This document shows positions 1-8,754 of a stretch of 64,000 nucleotides of DNA, one piece after another. Every line of letters starts with the position of its first letter. Position 1 is the first letter of the stretch. The stretch lies in the NCBI GenBank assembly GCA_910577785.1, contig CAJTNT010000003.1, positions 62,428 to 126,427 on the forward strand, read 5' to 3'. The stretch comes from an uncultured Lachnospiraceae bacterium (GTDB lineage: Bacteria; Bacillota; Clostridia; Lachnospirales; Lachnospiraceae). The position numbers were made by a program, and so were the translations under genes. The notes beneath the pieces are model-generated. The model was not told where the DNA came from. It searched no databases and was given only the letters and a program-made list of their open reading frames with translations.

Positions 1-40
1 AAGTGGGGAGAAGTGGTGTAAAGGGGTGAAAAGTGGCGGC
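1..40 (+). promoter_or_regulatory. MraZ operator: four 10-bp direct repeats
   Basis: Four consecutive decamers start at 1, 11, 21 and 31. Three begin AAGTGG and one begins AAGGGG. MraZ is known to autoregulate the dcw operon by binding short GTGG-type repeats spaced by 10 bp, and this array lies immediately 5' of mraZ. The promoter itself, and possibly further repeats, lie before the window. The match to the family motif is from memory. Confidence 0.75.
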
Positions 41-55
41 CAGAAGGTGGTTTCT

Positions 56-487
56 ATGTTTATCGGAGAATATAGGCACACAATTGACACAAAGGGCAGA
101 CTGATAGTCCCGGCCAAATTCAGGGAGCTGTTGGGAGATGAATTTGTCATAACACGGGGGCTGGATGGATGCCTGTTTGTATATCCCAAGGAAGAATGGG
201 AGGCAATTGAGGTGAAGTATCGGGAGGTGTCGCAGTTCTCCAAGGACGCCCGTAAATTTGCCAGATTTTTCTTTGCCGGCGCGGCTGCCTGCGAGGCGGA
301 CAAGCAGGGGCGCATCCTGCTTCCCGCGGTCTTGCGGGAGTTTGCCGGGATTGAGAAGGAGATTGTCTTAGCAGGTGTTGTGAGCCATATTGAAATCTGG
401 AGCAAAGAACGCTGGCAGGCAGAGAGCAGCTATGATGATATGGACGAAGTGGCCGAGCATATGGCAAGCCTGGGGCTTATCATTTAG
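56..487 (+). CDS. mraZ: MraZ transcriptional regulator
   Basis: This 143-residue protein has the usual MraZ length. It carries two AbrB-like halves with the repeated DxxGR signature (TIDTKGRL near residue 14, EADKQGRI near residue 80). MraZ binds repeats upstream of its own gene and controls the division and cell-wall cluster. The ATG at 56 is preferred: AAGGTGG ends 5 nt before it and the protein then begins MFIGEY as in the family. An in-frame GTG at 26 lies inside the operator repeats and is unlikely to be used. rsmH follows after 12 nt, the classic mraZ-rsmH pair. Confidence 0.97.
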   Translation: MFIGEYRHTIDTKGRLIVPAKFRELLGDEFVITRGLDGCLFVYPKEEWEAIEVKYREVSQFSKDARKFARFFFAGAAACEADKQGRILLPAVLREFAGIEKEIVLAGVVSHIEIWSKERWQAESSYDDMDEVAEHMASLGLII

Positions 488-499
488 AAAGGGGGGATT

Positions 500-1438
500 A
501 TGGAATTTCAGCATAAATCAGTGCTTTTGCAGGAAGCCGTGGAAGGCCTGAAGATCAAAGCCGATGGGGTTTATGTGGATGGGACCTTGGGTGGGGGCGG
601 ACATGCCTATGAGATTTGCCAAAGGCTGTCCCCCCAGGGCAGGCTGATCGGGATAGACCAGGATGCGGATGCCGTCCAGGCAGCTTCTGACAGGCTGATA
701 GAATTTCAGGACAGGATACAGATCAGCAGGAATAATTTTAGTAGGATGGGGGAAGTGCTGTCAGGATTTGGCATCCTTAAGGTCGACGGAATCTTGCTGG
801 ATTTGGGAGTATCTTCCTATCAGCTGGACGATCCCCAGCGCGGCTTTGCTTACCGCATGGACGCCCCGCTGGATATGCGGATGGACAAGCGCCAGAAGTT
901 TACAGCCAGGGATTTAGTCAATACGTACAGCGAGGAAGACCTGTGCCGTATCATCCGTGAGTATGGCGAGGACAAGTTTGCAAGAAATATTGCCAGGCGC
1001 ATTGTCTTAGTAAGGGCAGAAAAAGAAATTCAGACGACTGGCGAGCTGGTGGCGGTTATCCGGGCGGCGGTACCGGCCAGGGCGCAGAAGGGCGGGGGGC
1101 ATCCGGCAAAGCGCACCTTCCAGGCCATCCGCATTGAGCTGAACCAGGAATTGGAGGTGCTTAAGGACTCCCTGGAGGGCATGGTAGGCTTGCTGCGCCC
1201 GGGCGGGAGGATCTGCGTGATTACTTTCCATTCCTTAGAGGACAGGATTGTGAAGGAGATATTCCGCAAAAGCGAAAAACCATGTACCTGCCCCAGCAGC
1301 TTCCCCGTATGTGTATGTGGGAAGGTATCCCTGGGAAGGGTGATTACCAGAAAACCAATCCTCCCGACAGGAGAGGAGCTTTTAGTGAACCCGCGCGCCA
1401 AAAGCGCAAAACTCAGAGTATTTGAGCGCATGCTATGA
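500..1438 (+). CDS. rsmH: 16S rRNA (cytosine-1402-N4)-methyltransferase RsmH
   Basis: This 312-residue SAM-dependent methyltransferase (formerly MraW) modifies C1402 in the decoding centre of 16S rRNA. The SAM-binding loop DGTLGGGGHA is at residues 27-36. Later family signatures LDLGVSSYQLD, ERGFAYR-like QRGFAYRMD and the C-terminal FHSLEDRIVK are present. An AAAGGGGGG ribosome binding site precedes the ATG. It sits between mraZ and an ftsL-like gene, the conserved start of the dcw cluster. Confidence 0.97.
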   Translation: MEFQHKSVLLQEAVEGLKIKADGVYVDGTLGGGGHAYEICQRLSPQGRLIGIDQDADAVQAASDRLIEFQDRIQISRNNFSRMGEVLSGFGILKVDGILLDLGVSSYQLDDPQRGFAYRMDAPLDMRMDKRQKFTARDLVNTYSEEDLCRIIREYGEDKFARNIARRIVLVRAEKEIQTTGELVAVIRAAVPARAQKGGGHPAKRTFQAIRIELNQELEVLKDSLEGMVGLLRPGGRICVITFHSLEDRIVKEIFRKSEKPCTCPSSFPVCVCGKVSLGRVITRKPILPTGEELLVNPRAKSAKLRVFERML

Positions 1439-1511
1439 GGCGGATTGCAGATGTCCGTTTTGCGAAGGGCTTTTCGGGCCATGACATTCAAACAGAACAG
1501 GAGTGAGAGAA

Positions 1512-2072
1512 TTGAGACAGCAGGGCATCAAACAGACGGACGAGAGAAGAACAATGCAGTTCGTATATGGGAATACGGTAAAGGAGATGCAGGCATCCTC
1601 CCCAAGCCGTGGGGAAGAGGTACACCGGGAACTAGAAGAGAAAAAGAGACGGGAACAGGAAGAGAGGGAACGGAGGCGGAGGGAGGAAGAAGAAAACCAG
1701 AAGCGTAAGCGCAAGCGGCAGGCCACTGCCAGGAGGAACCAGGCACGGATGCTGATGAGCCCAGGCTATTTGCTGTTCGTGGCGGGCGCCTTGGCCGTGA
1801 TGGCCGTGGTGACCGTCTGCTACCTGCAGATGCGGGCGGAGCTTACAAGGAATACCAAACAGGTGGCGGCTCTGGAGAGCCAGCTGGTGGAACTGAAATC
1901 CAACAATGACTCCCGGGAGCAGAAGCTGGAAGCTTCTGTGGATCTGGAGAGCATCCGCCGCAAGGCAATGGAGGAGCTTGGCATGGTATATCCTTCCCAG
2001 GGACAGATTGAATACTTTGAGGTGAAAGACAGCGACTATATGAACCAGTACGGGGAGATACCCAAGAGGTAA
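1512..2072 (+). CDS. ftsL: FtsL-like cell division protein
   Basis: The protein has about 186 residues: a conserved-looking N-terminal FVYGNTVKEM segment, a very charged Glu/Arg/Lys stretch, one transmembrane helix (around LLFVAGALAVMAVVTVCYL), then an extracytoplasmic coiled coil containing VAALESQLVELK. That layout, and the position between rsmH and a class B PBP, identify it as FtsL, which with DivIC and DivIB activates the septal synthase. The TTG at 1512 has AGGAG 8 nt upstream. A GTG at 1503 overlaps that site, and an ATG at 1554 has only a weak site, so the start is uncertain. Confidence 0.8.
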   Translation: MRQQGIKQTDERRTMQFVYGNTVKEMQASSPSRGEEVHRELEEKKRREQEERERRRREEEENQKRKRKRQATARRNQARMLMSPGYLLFVAGALAVMAVVTVCYLQMRAELTRNTKQVAALESQLVELKSNNDSREQKLEASVDLESIRRKAMEELGMVYPSQGQIEYFEVKDSDYMNQYGEIPKR

Positions 2073-2086
2073 GGAAGGCAGGAACG

Positions 2087-4291
2087 TTGGCAGAGAAAAA
2101 GATACCCAGGAGCGAGGAAGTTTCCAGGAGGGGAGCGCCTAAGAGAAAGGCCGATTCTGGCAAGAGGAGATCCAGGAACAAGAAAGCTGTTTCCCGGAAA
2201 ATGGAGGCTTCCAGGGCGAAAAAGAATTCCAAAAATAAGAAGCCTATAAGGTTCCTCAGACGGATGAAGAAAAAGCTGTTTATTGAGGTTGGCATGGTGA
2301 TGTTGTTGCTGGGCTTTCTGATTGGAAGGCTTACTTATATACAGCTGGTCAATGGCAAGGAATATGAGAAGCAGGTATTGAGCCAGCAAGGCTACAGCAG
2401 CCAGACACTTCCCTATCAGCGGGGCTCCATCCTTGATACGAAAGGCACAGTCCTGGCCAACAGCGTGGATATTTACAACCTGGTTCTGGACTGCAAGCAG
2501 ATTAATGAGGTGACCAACAAAAAGAAAAAAGAGCGGAAATACATAGACCCCACCGTGAAGGCGATCGTAGAATGCTTTCCCGACGTGAAGGAAGAGGAAG
2601 TAAGGGCTGCCCTGGCAGAACAGCCAGACAGCCGTTATTTTGTTTTACGCAAAAAACTTTATTATGAGGCGATTGTCCCTTTCAAAGAATATGAGGCCGC
2701 GCGGAACGACAAAGGCAAGAAGCTCCATCCGAATGTCGTTGGCGTCTGGTTTGAGAAAAGCTACCAGAGGGAATACCCCAACCATACCCTCGCCAGCAAA
2801 GTCCTCGGCTATACCGTCACCGGGGATGAGGGGATTGGCGGCCTGGAAGGCTATTATGACAGTACGCTGAATGGCATTAACGGACGGGAATACGGCTTCC
2901 TCAATGCAGACAGCAATGTAGAGAAGACAGTCAAGGAGCCCATCAACGGCAAGAGCTTGGTCACGACCATCGACGTCAATGTCCAGAAGCTGATTGAGCA
3001 AAAAATCGCAGCCTTCCAGGAAGAGCACCGCAATGAGGTGCGGCAAGGCGCAGGAAGCGAGAACATGGCGATCCTTGTCACAAATCCCCAGAACGGGGAG
3101 GTGCTGGCCATGTCAGACGCCTTCGTCTATGACCCCAACAACCCCAGGGATCTATCCCGCTATTGCTCAGAGGAAGAGCAGGATGCCTTGAGCGACGAGG
3201 AAAAATTAAATAAGCTGGATCAGATCTGGAAGAATTACTGTGTGACCAACACCTTCGAGCCGGGTTCCACAGCCAAACCCTTCACCGTAGCCACCGGCCT
3301 GGAAACCGGGAAGCTCCGTGAATGGTACGAATGCGACGGCCTAGAGAGGGTTGGCGGCCATGAGATCCACTGTGTACAGCGCTCCGGCCATAATTCACAG
3401 ACCGTTGAGCAGACGTTGATGAATTCCTGCAATGACGCCATGATGCAAATGGCCGTTGAAATTGGCAAAGAGGATTTCTACAAATACCAGAACATATTCA
3501 GCTTCGGCCTGCAGACCCATATCGACCTGCCCGGCGAGCCGTCCTATTATCCCATGTATAATGCGGAGACAACAGACGCGGCATCCCTGGCCACCAATTC
3601 CTTCGGCCAGAACTTCAATGTGAACATGATGCAGCTGGCATCCGCATTTGCCTCCCTGATCAACGGAGGCTACTACTACCAGCCCCACATAGTAAAGAAA
3701 ATCCTGGATGACAACGGCAACACCGTACAGAACATAGAGCCCCTGCTGCTCAAGCAGACCGTCTCCAAGCAGACCAGCGACAAACTGAGAGGCTATCTCT
3801 ACCGCACCGTTTCCGAAGGCACCGGAAAAAGCGCCAAAGTAGAAGGCTATTCCATGGGCGGCAAGACCGGCACGGCTGAAAAAGGCGACCGCACCGAAGA
3901 CAGATATATCGTCTCCTTCATCGGCTTCGCCCCTGCAGACAACCCCCAGGTTCTACTCTACATCGTAATCGATGAAGCCAATGTAGCCAAAGAAAAGCAA
4001 AGCAGCGCCTTAGCCACGGCAATAGCCAAAGAAATCTTCACAGAGCTCCTTCCGTACCTAAACATCTTCCCCGATGAGACTGCCCCAGACTCCGAGCCCA
4101 CAGAGGGAAGCGAAGGAGAAGAAAACACACCCGAAGCCGGAGAAGGAACGGAGAACTCTTCTGGAACTGAGGCTGGGGAATCCGGAACAGGAGATGGGGA
4201 AAATCCTTCTGAACCTGAAGGAGAAGGAGCCTCACCAGTAACCGGAGGGCCAGAATACCCGGCGGAAGGAGTGCCAAATATGCTGCCATAA
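2087..4291 (+). CDS. Class B penicillin-binding protein (FtsI/PBP2B/SpoVD family), first of a tandem pair
   Basis: This 734-residue septal transpeptidase has a basic cytoplasmic N-terminus, one membrane anchor (near residues 63-85), a dimerisation domain and a transpeptidase domain. Active-site motifs are intact: S394-TAK, S447-CN and K593-TG. It lacks obvious PASTA repeats. It ends instead in an acidic low-complexity tail of about 80 residues rich in Glu, Gly, Ser and Pro. The TTG start has GGAA-type Shine-Dalgarno sequence in front. A second PBP follows, as pbpB and spoVD do in Bacillus. Which copy serves vegetative division and which the spore cortex cannot be decided from sequence. Confidence 0.93.
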   Translation: MAEKKIPRSEEVSRRGAPKRKADSGKRRSRNKKAVSRKMEASRAKKNSKNKKPIRFLRRMKKKLFIEVGMVMLLLGFLIGRLTYIQLVNGKEYEKQVLSQQGYSSQTLPYQRGSILDTKGTVLANSVDIYNLVLDCKQINEVTNKKKKERKYIDPTVKAIVECFPDVKEEEVRAALAEQPDSRYFVLRKKLYYEAIVPFKEYEAARNDKGKKLHPNVVGVWFEKSYQREYPNHTLASKVLGYTVTGDEGIGGLEGYYDSTLNGINGREYGFLNADSNVEKTVKEPINGKSLVTTIDVNVQKLIEQKIAAFQEEHRNEVRQGAGSENMAILVTNPQNGEVLAMSDAFVYDPNNPRDLSRYCSEEEQDALSDEEKLNKLDQIWKNYCVTNTFEPGSTAKPFTVATGLETGKLREWYECDGLERVGGHEIHCVQRSGHNSQTVEQTLMNSCNDAMMQMAVEIGKEDFYKYQNIFSFGLQTHIDLPGEPSYYPMYNAETTDAASLATNSFGQNFNVNMMQLASAFASLINGGYYYQPHIVKKILDDNGNTVQNIEPLLLKQTVSKQTSDKLRGYLYRTVSEGTGKSAKVEGYSMGGKTGTAEKGDRTEDRYIVSFIGFAPADNPQVLLYIVIDEANVAKEKQSSALATAIAKEIFTELLPYLNIFPDETAPDSEPTEGSEGEENTPEAGEGTENSSGTEAGESGTGDGENPSEPEGEGASPVTGGPEYPAEGVPNMLP

Positions 4292-4384
4292 GGCAGATGG
4301 AACTTCCCAAGCAGCGTCCCCCCAGGCGCTGCCCCCACAAAATGCGAAAAACCACACATAACCTCCCCCCCTTCCTAATAAACT

Positions 4385-4417
4385 ATAAGGATAAATCCAT
4401 ATTGAGGTTATCCCTAT
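4385..4417 (+). promoter_or_regulatory. Hairpin presenting the SD and overlapping the start codon of the second PBP
   Basis: The arms 4385-4394 (ATAAGGATAA) and 4408-4417 (TTATCCCTAT) pair over ten positions with one mismatch. The GAGG ribosome binding site at 4404-4407 lies in the loop, and the ATG at 4416 begins in the 3' arm. The structure could modulate initiation of the downstream PBP. Function is an inference. Confidence 0.35.
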
Positions 4418-6137
4418 GCTTCGCAACAAGACCTATAACCGCCGGAAGCTAATTATTATCTTCTCCGTAGTAATGGCCATCCTCCTGTCCCTGGCCGTAA
4501 GGCTGGTATACCTTATGGTATTCTGTTCCGAATACTATGGACAGAAAGCCGAGGATCTGCATGAGAGAGAGCGTGATATCAAGGCGGCGCGGGGTAAAAT
4601 TGTGGATGCCACGGGCACTGTGCTGGCGACAAACCGTACCGTCTGCACGATTTCCGTCATCCACAGCCAGCTGAAGGAGCCAGAAAGAGTAATTGCGGCG
4701 CTCTCCAAAGAACTCGGCATGGACGAAGAGGCCGTCCGAAAGCGCGTAGAAAAGGTCAGCTCCATCGAAAGGATCAAATCCAATGTAGATAAAGAGACAG
4801 GCGACCGTATCCGTGCCTATGCCCTGGATGGCGTAAAAGTAGATGAGGACTATAAGCGTTATTACCCCTTTGGAGCCCTTGCTTCCAAGGTCCTGGGTTT
4901 TACAGGCGGCGATAACCAGGGTATCATTGGCCTGGAAGTGATCTATGAGGATTACCTGAAGGGAAGCAATGGCAAGATCCTGACGCTGACAGACGCCAGG
5001 GGCGTGGAGATTAAGAACGCCGGTGAAAGGCGCCAGGAGCCGGTGGATGGGAATGACCTCCACATCAGCCTGGATTACAATATCCAGATGTATTGTGAAC
5101 AGGCAGCCAAAAAGGTCATGGAGGCAAAATCCGCCGACCGCGTATCCGTGATTGTCATGAACCCGCAGAACGGCGAAATTATGGCCATGGTAAACGTCCC
5201 GGAATTTGACCTTAACCACCCCTTTGAGCTGGTATCGGAGGGCAGCGTATCCCAGGAAAACAAACAGGATTTACTGAACCAGATGTGGCGTAACCCCTGC
5301 ATCAGCGACACTTACGAGCCAGGTTCCGTCTTTAAGATTATCACGGCCTCATCTGCCTTAGAAGAGGGGGTCGTAAGCCTGAATGACCAATTTTTCTGCC
5401 CAGGCTATAAATTGGTCGAGGACAGGAGGATCCATTGCCACAAAAGGGTAGGGCATGGCTCGGAGGATTTTACGCATGGGATCATGAATTCCTGCAACCC
5501 CGTCTTTATTGAACTGGGGCAGCGGCTGGGAGTCGACAATTTCTATAAGTACTTCCAGCAGTTTGGGCTTCTCTCCAGGACGGGGATTGACTTGCCGGGG
5601 GAGGCGGCGACGATTATGCATGCCAAGAAGAACGTAGGGCCGGTAGAGCTGGCGACCGTATCCTTCGGCCAGTCTTTCCAGATTACGCCGATCCAGCTGG
5701 CCACAACGGTGTCTTCTTTGATCAATGGGGGAAACCGTATCACGCCCCATTTTGGCGTTTCCGTCAAGGATGGGCAGGGCGAATTGGTGAAAACGCTGGA
5801 ATATCCGCTTCAGGAAGGGATTGTAAGCAGCGAGACATCCAAGACAATGCGTTCTGTCCTGGAAAAAGTTGTCTCCGAGGGGAGCGGAAACAAGGCGTTT
5901 ATCGAAGGTTTTTCCATTGGTGGGAAGACAGCTACCTCCCAGACTCTGCCCAGGAGCGCCAATAAATATATTTCCTCCTTCCTGGGTTTTGCGCCGGCAG
6001 AAGATCCGCAGGTACTGGCACTGGCCATTATCAATAACCCGCAGGGGATTTATTATGGCGGCACCATCGCCGCGCCAGTCGTAAAAGAGATATTTTCTAA
6101 TATCCTGCCTTATTTGGGGATTGAAAAAGAGCCGTGA
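4416..6137 (+). CDS. Class B penicillin-binding protein, second of a tandem pair, with KTA in place of KTG
   Basis: This 573-residue transpeptidase has a short cytoplasmic tail, one membrane anchor (about residues 12-34), a dimerisation domain and a transpeptidase domain with S304-VFK, S359-CN and, unusually, K504-TA (GGKTATSQ) where nearly all PBPs have KTG. There is no acidic tail or PASTA domain. It follows the first PBP after 124 nt and is probably co-transcribed with it. By analogy with pbpB/spoVD one copy may be sporulation-specific. The rest of the active site looks intact, so I expect a functional enzyme with possibly altered beta-lactam affinity. Confidence 0.92.
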   Translation: MLRNKTYNRRKLIIIFSVVMAILLSLAVRLVYLMVFCSEYYGQKAEDLHERERDIKAARGKIVDATGTVLATNRTVCTISVIHSQLKEPERVIAALSKELGMDEEAVRKRVEKVSSIERIKSNVDKETGDRIRAYALDGVKVDEDYKRYYPFGALASKVLGFTGGDNQGIIGLEVIYEDYLKGSNGKILTLTDARGVEIKNAGERRQEPVDGNDLHISLDYNIQMYCEQAAKKVMEAKSADRVSVIVMNPQNGEIMAMVNVPEFDLNHPFELVSEGSVSQENKQDLLNQMWRNPCISDTYEPGSVFKIITASSALEEGVVSLNDQFFCPGYKLVEDRRIHCHKRVGHGSEDFTHGIMNSCNPVFIELGQRLGVDNFYKYFQQFGLLSRTGIDLPGEAATIMHAKKNVGPVELATVSFGQSFQITPIQLATTVSSLINGGNRITPHFGVSVKDGQGELVKTLEYPLQEGIVSSETSKTMRSVLEKVVSEGSGNKAFIEGFSIGGKTATSQTLPRSANKYISSFLGFAPAEDPQVLALAIINNPQGIYYGGTIAAPVVKEIFSNILPYLGIEKEP

Positions 6138-6184
6138 ATAGTAACGAGGTGGTTTCTAAGTAGGCAATTTACTGTAAATCCCCC

Positions 6185-6213
6185 TTGCATAGTAGAATAA
6201 AAGGTTTTATAAT
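6185..6213 (+). promoter_or_regulatory. Promoter upstream of mraY
   Basis: TTGCAT at 6185-6190 and TATAAT at 6208-6213 are separated by exactly 17 bp, close to the SigA consensus. This would start a second transcript for mraY-murD-ftsW-ftsQ with a leader of about 90 nt. The leader contains a small GCCGA/TCGGC hairpin at 6235-6249. Confidence 0.65.
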
Positions 6214-6310
6214 GAAAAAGCTATTATATTCACAGCCGATGAAGTCGGCATTGAGTAACGCAAGAATACGGTGAGCGAAAACATCGTAGAAACGAAGAGG
6301 TGCAGAGAAA

Positions 6311-7276
6311 ATGACACAAAAAGTGATAATCCCCGTTCTGATCGCTTTTGCCATTACTTCCCTGTTGGGGCCGGTCGTAATCCCGCTCCTTAGGAAGATG
6401 AAGGCAAGGCAGACAGAACGGGAAGAGTTGAAATCCCATCTGAAGAAAACGGGCACTCCTACCATGGGCGGCCTAATGATCCTGGCAGGCATTATTGCCA
6501 CTTCCTTAATTTATATCCAGGATTACCCCAAGATTATGCCTGTCTTGTTTGTGACGGTAGGTTTTGGCGTAGTGGGCTTTCTGGATGATTTCCTGAAAGT
6601 CGTGCTGCATCGGACGGATGGCCTGATGCCGGGCCAGAAAATGGCGGGCCAGTTCTTGGTGACGGGCATATTTGCCCTGTATCTTTACCGCTATACGGAA
6701 GGGGCGTCTAAGATGTTGATTCCCTTTACTGGGGGCTTTGAGGACGGCATTTACCTGGATTTGGGGTGGCTGTCTGTGCCAGTCATGTTCCTGGCCATCA
6801 TCGGGACGGTCAATGGGGCTAATTTTACGGATGGGCTTGATGGGCTGGCCTCCAGCGTCACGGTGCTGATTGCCACGTTTTTTTCCGTGGTGGCCATTGG
6901 CACGCACAGCGGCATAGAGCCGATTACCTGTGCTGTGGTTGGGGCTCTTCTGGGTTTTTTGCTGTTCAACGTATATCCGGCCAGCGTGTTCATGGGAGAT
7001 ACGGGTTCGCTGGCATTGGGTGGCTTTGTGGCTTCTGCCGCCTATATGATGAAGATGCCGATATTTATTCTGATTGTGGCATTGGTGTACTGGGTAGAAC
7101 TGCTGTCAGTGATGATACAAGTTACTTATTTTAGAAAAACGGGCGGGAAGCGTATTTTCCGTATGGCGCCCATCCATCATCATTTTGAGCTGGGCGGGTG
7201 GTCAGAGACTAGGGTGGGGGCAGTATTTTCTATTATTACCGCCATTTTATGCCTGATTGGGCTGCTGGCCTTGTAA
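6311..7276 (+). CDS. mraY: Phospho-N-acetylmuramoyl-pentapeptide transferase MraY
   Basis: MraY transfers phospho-MurNAc-pentapeptide to undecaprenyl phosphate, making lipid I at the membrane. The 321-residue polytopic protein shows the family motifs: TMGG near residue 51, the metal-binding pair D92-D93 in GFLDDF, NFTDGLDGLA at 171-180, and the HHHFELGG loop near the C-terminus. GAGGTG precedes the ATG. murE and murF, often found just before mraY, are absent. Confidence 0.97.
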   Translation: MTQKVIIPVLIAFAITSLLGPVVIPLLRKMKARQTEREELKSHLKKTGTPTMGGLMILAGIIATSLIYIQDYPKIMPVLFVTVGFGVVGFLDDFLKVVLHRTDGLMPGQKMAGQFLVTGIFALYLYRYTEGASKMLIPFTGGFEDGIYLDLGWLSVPVMFLAIIGTVNGANFTDGLDGLASSVTVLIATFFSVVAIGTHSGIEPITCAVVGALLGFLLFNVYPASVFMGDTGSLALGGFVASAAYMMKMPIFILIVALVYWVELLSVMIQVTYFRKTGGKRIFRMAPIHHHFELGGWSETRVGAVFSIITAILCLIGLLAL

Positions 7277-7345
7277 ATTACAGGAGAGAGGATTTCTGCC
7301 GTTGGCAGATCCTGCTTGCCTTTGGGAATGCAGGGAGGGATTACA

Positions 7346-8710
7346 GTGAAGTTAGAAGGAAAAAGGTTTTTAGTGGTGGGAGCCGGGAAGAGCGGGATTG
7401 CCGCCATGGAACTGCTGAAAGGGCAGGGATATCCTGTCATCTTATACGATGGGAACGGGAATCTGGAGGAAGGGGAGCTGCGGAAGAAGTCTGTATGGTT
7501 GCAAGATGCAGAAATCTATCTGGGCAGCCTTCCCGAGGAAGCGCTTAAGCGCTGCGAGATTGCCGTGCTAAGCCCGGGCGTCCCTACGGACATCCCAGAA
7601 GTGGAACGTATGCGCAGGGCAGGGCTGGCAATCTGGGGAGAGATTGAGCTGGGCTACGCCTTTGAACAAGGCAGGGTGCTGGCAATCACAGGCACCAATG
7701 GGAAGACGACCACGACCGCATTGTTAGGGGAGATTATGGGCCGCCACTTTTCCCATGTGCATGTGGTAGGGAATATTGGAATTCCCTATACGGCCATGGT
7801 AAAGGATACAAGGCCGGACTCTGTGACTGTGGCAGAGATCAGCAGCTTCCAGCTGGAAACGGTTCATACGTTCTGCCCGCAGGTATCCGCCATCCTCAAT
7901 ATTACGCCGGATCATCTGAACCGCCACCATACCATGGAGAATTACCAGGAGGCGAAGAAAAGAATTGCCAGGAACCAGGGAAGCGGCCAAGTATGTGTGC
8001 TGAATTATGAGGACAGCGTGCTGCGGGAATTTGCCTCACAGGTCAAGGCAAGCGTGCTGTTTTTCAGCAGCGCGAGGAAGCTGGAAGAGGGAATTTACCT
8101 GGAGGGGGACAGGATTGTCTGGGCAGCCGGAGGGGAAGCTTCCGTTGTCTGCAGCACCAGGGATCTGCAGCTGATTGGGAAGCACAATTATGAGAATGTT
8201 ATGGCGGCTGCGGCAATGGCGCTGGCCTTTGGCGTACCAATGGATGAGGTGCGGGAGGCTTTGGCGTCATTTACGGCAGTCGAGCATCGGATTGAATACG
8301 TGGCCAGCAAGCATGGGGTGCGTTATTACAATGATTCTAAGGGCACTAACCCAGATGCTGCCATCCAGGCTATCCGGGCGATGGAGTGGCCCACGCTGCT
8401 GATTGGCGGTGGTTATGACAAAGGCTCAGAATATGATGCGTGGATCCAGGCTTTTGGCGGGAAGGTGAAGAAGCTGGTTCTTTTGGGCGCCACCCGGGAA
8501 AAAATCCGTGATACGGCCATCCGCCTGGGCTATCCGCCAGAGGATATCCTTCTGACAGGGAGCCTGCAGGAGGCGGTGGATCAATGTGTGCTTCATGCGG
8601 CAAATGGGGATGCCGTGCTGCTTTCCCCAGCGTGCGCAAGCTGGGGAATGTTCCAAAATTATGAGGAGCGTGGGGAGCAGTTTAAGGAAATGGTGCGGGC
8701 AATCAAATAA
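7346..8710 (+). CDS. murD: UDP-N-acetylmuramoylalanine--D-glutamate ligase MurD
   Basis: This cytoplasmic ATP-dependent ligase adds D-Glu to UDP-MurNAc-L-Ala. It is about 454 residues long, with an N-terminal Rossmann region (VVGAGKSG), the ATP-binding GTNGKTT loop at about 116-122, NITPDHLNRH in the middle domain and YNDSKGTNPDA at the start of the C-terminal domain. The GTG at 7346 is preferred because AGGGAGGGA ends 5 nt upstream. In-frame TTG 7316 and ATG 7328 would add ten or fewer residues without family support. Confidence 0.95.
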   Translation: MKLEGKRFLVVGAGKSGIAAMELLKGQGYPVILYDGNGNLEEGELRKKSVWLQDAEIYLGSLPEEALKRCEIAVLSPGVPTDIPEVERMRRAGLAIWGEIELGYAFEQGRVLAITGTNGKTTTTALLGEIMGRHFSHVHVVGNIGIPYTAMVKDTRPDSVTVAEISSFQLETVHTFCPQVSAILNITPDHLNRHHTMENYQEAKKRIARNQGSGQVCVLNYEDSVLREFASQVKASVLFFSSARKLEEGIYLEGDRIVWAAGGEASVVCSTRDLQLIGKHNYENVMAAAAMALAFGVPMDEVREALASFTAVEHRIEYVASKHGVRYYNDSKGTNPDAAIQAIRAMEWPTLLIGGGYDKGSEYDAWIQAFGGKVKKLVLLGATREKIRDTAIRLGYPPEDILLTGSLQEAVDQCVLHAANGDAVLLSPACASWGMFQNYEERGEQFKEMVRAIK

Positions 8711-8754
8711 GCAAGAAATGAATTATCCATTCGAATGAGTCAGGAGCGCTGTTT

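Noticed and set aside
26..55. GTG start extending MraZ by ten residues
   Set aside because: It lies within the operator repeats, and the ATG at 56 has a good ribosome binding site and the family N-terminus.
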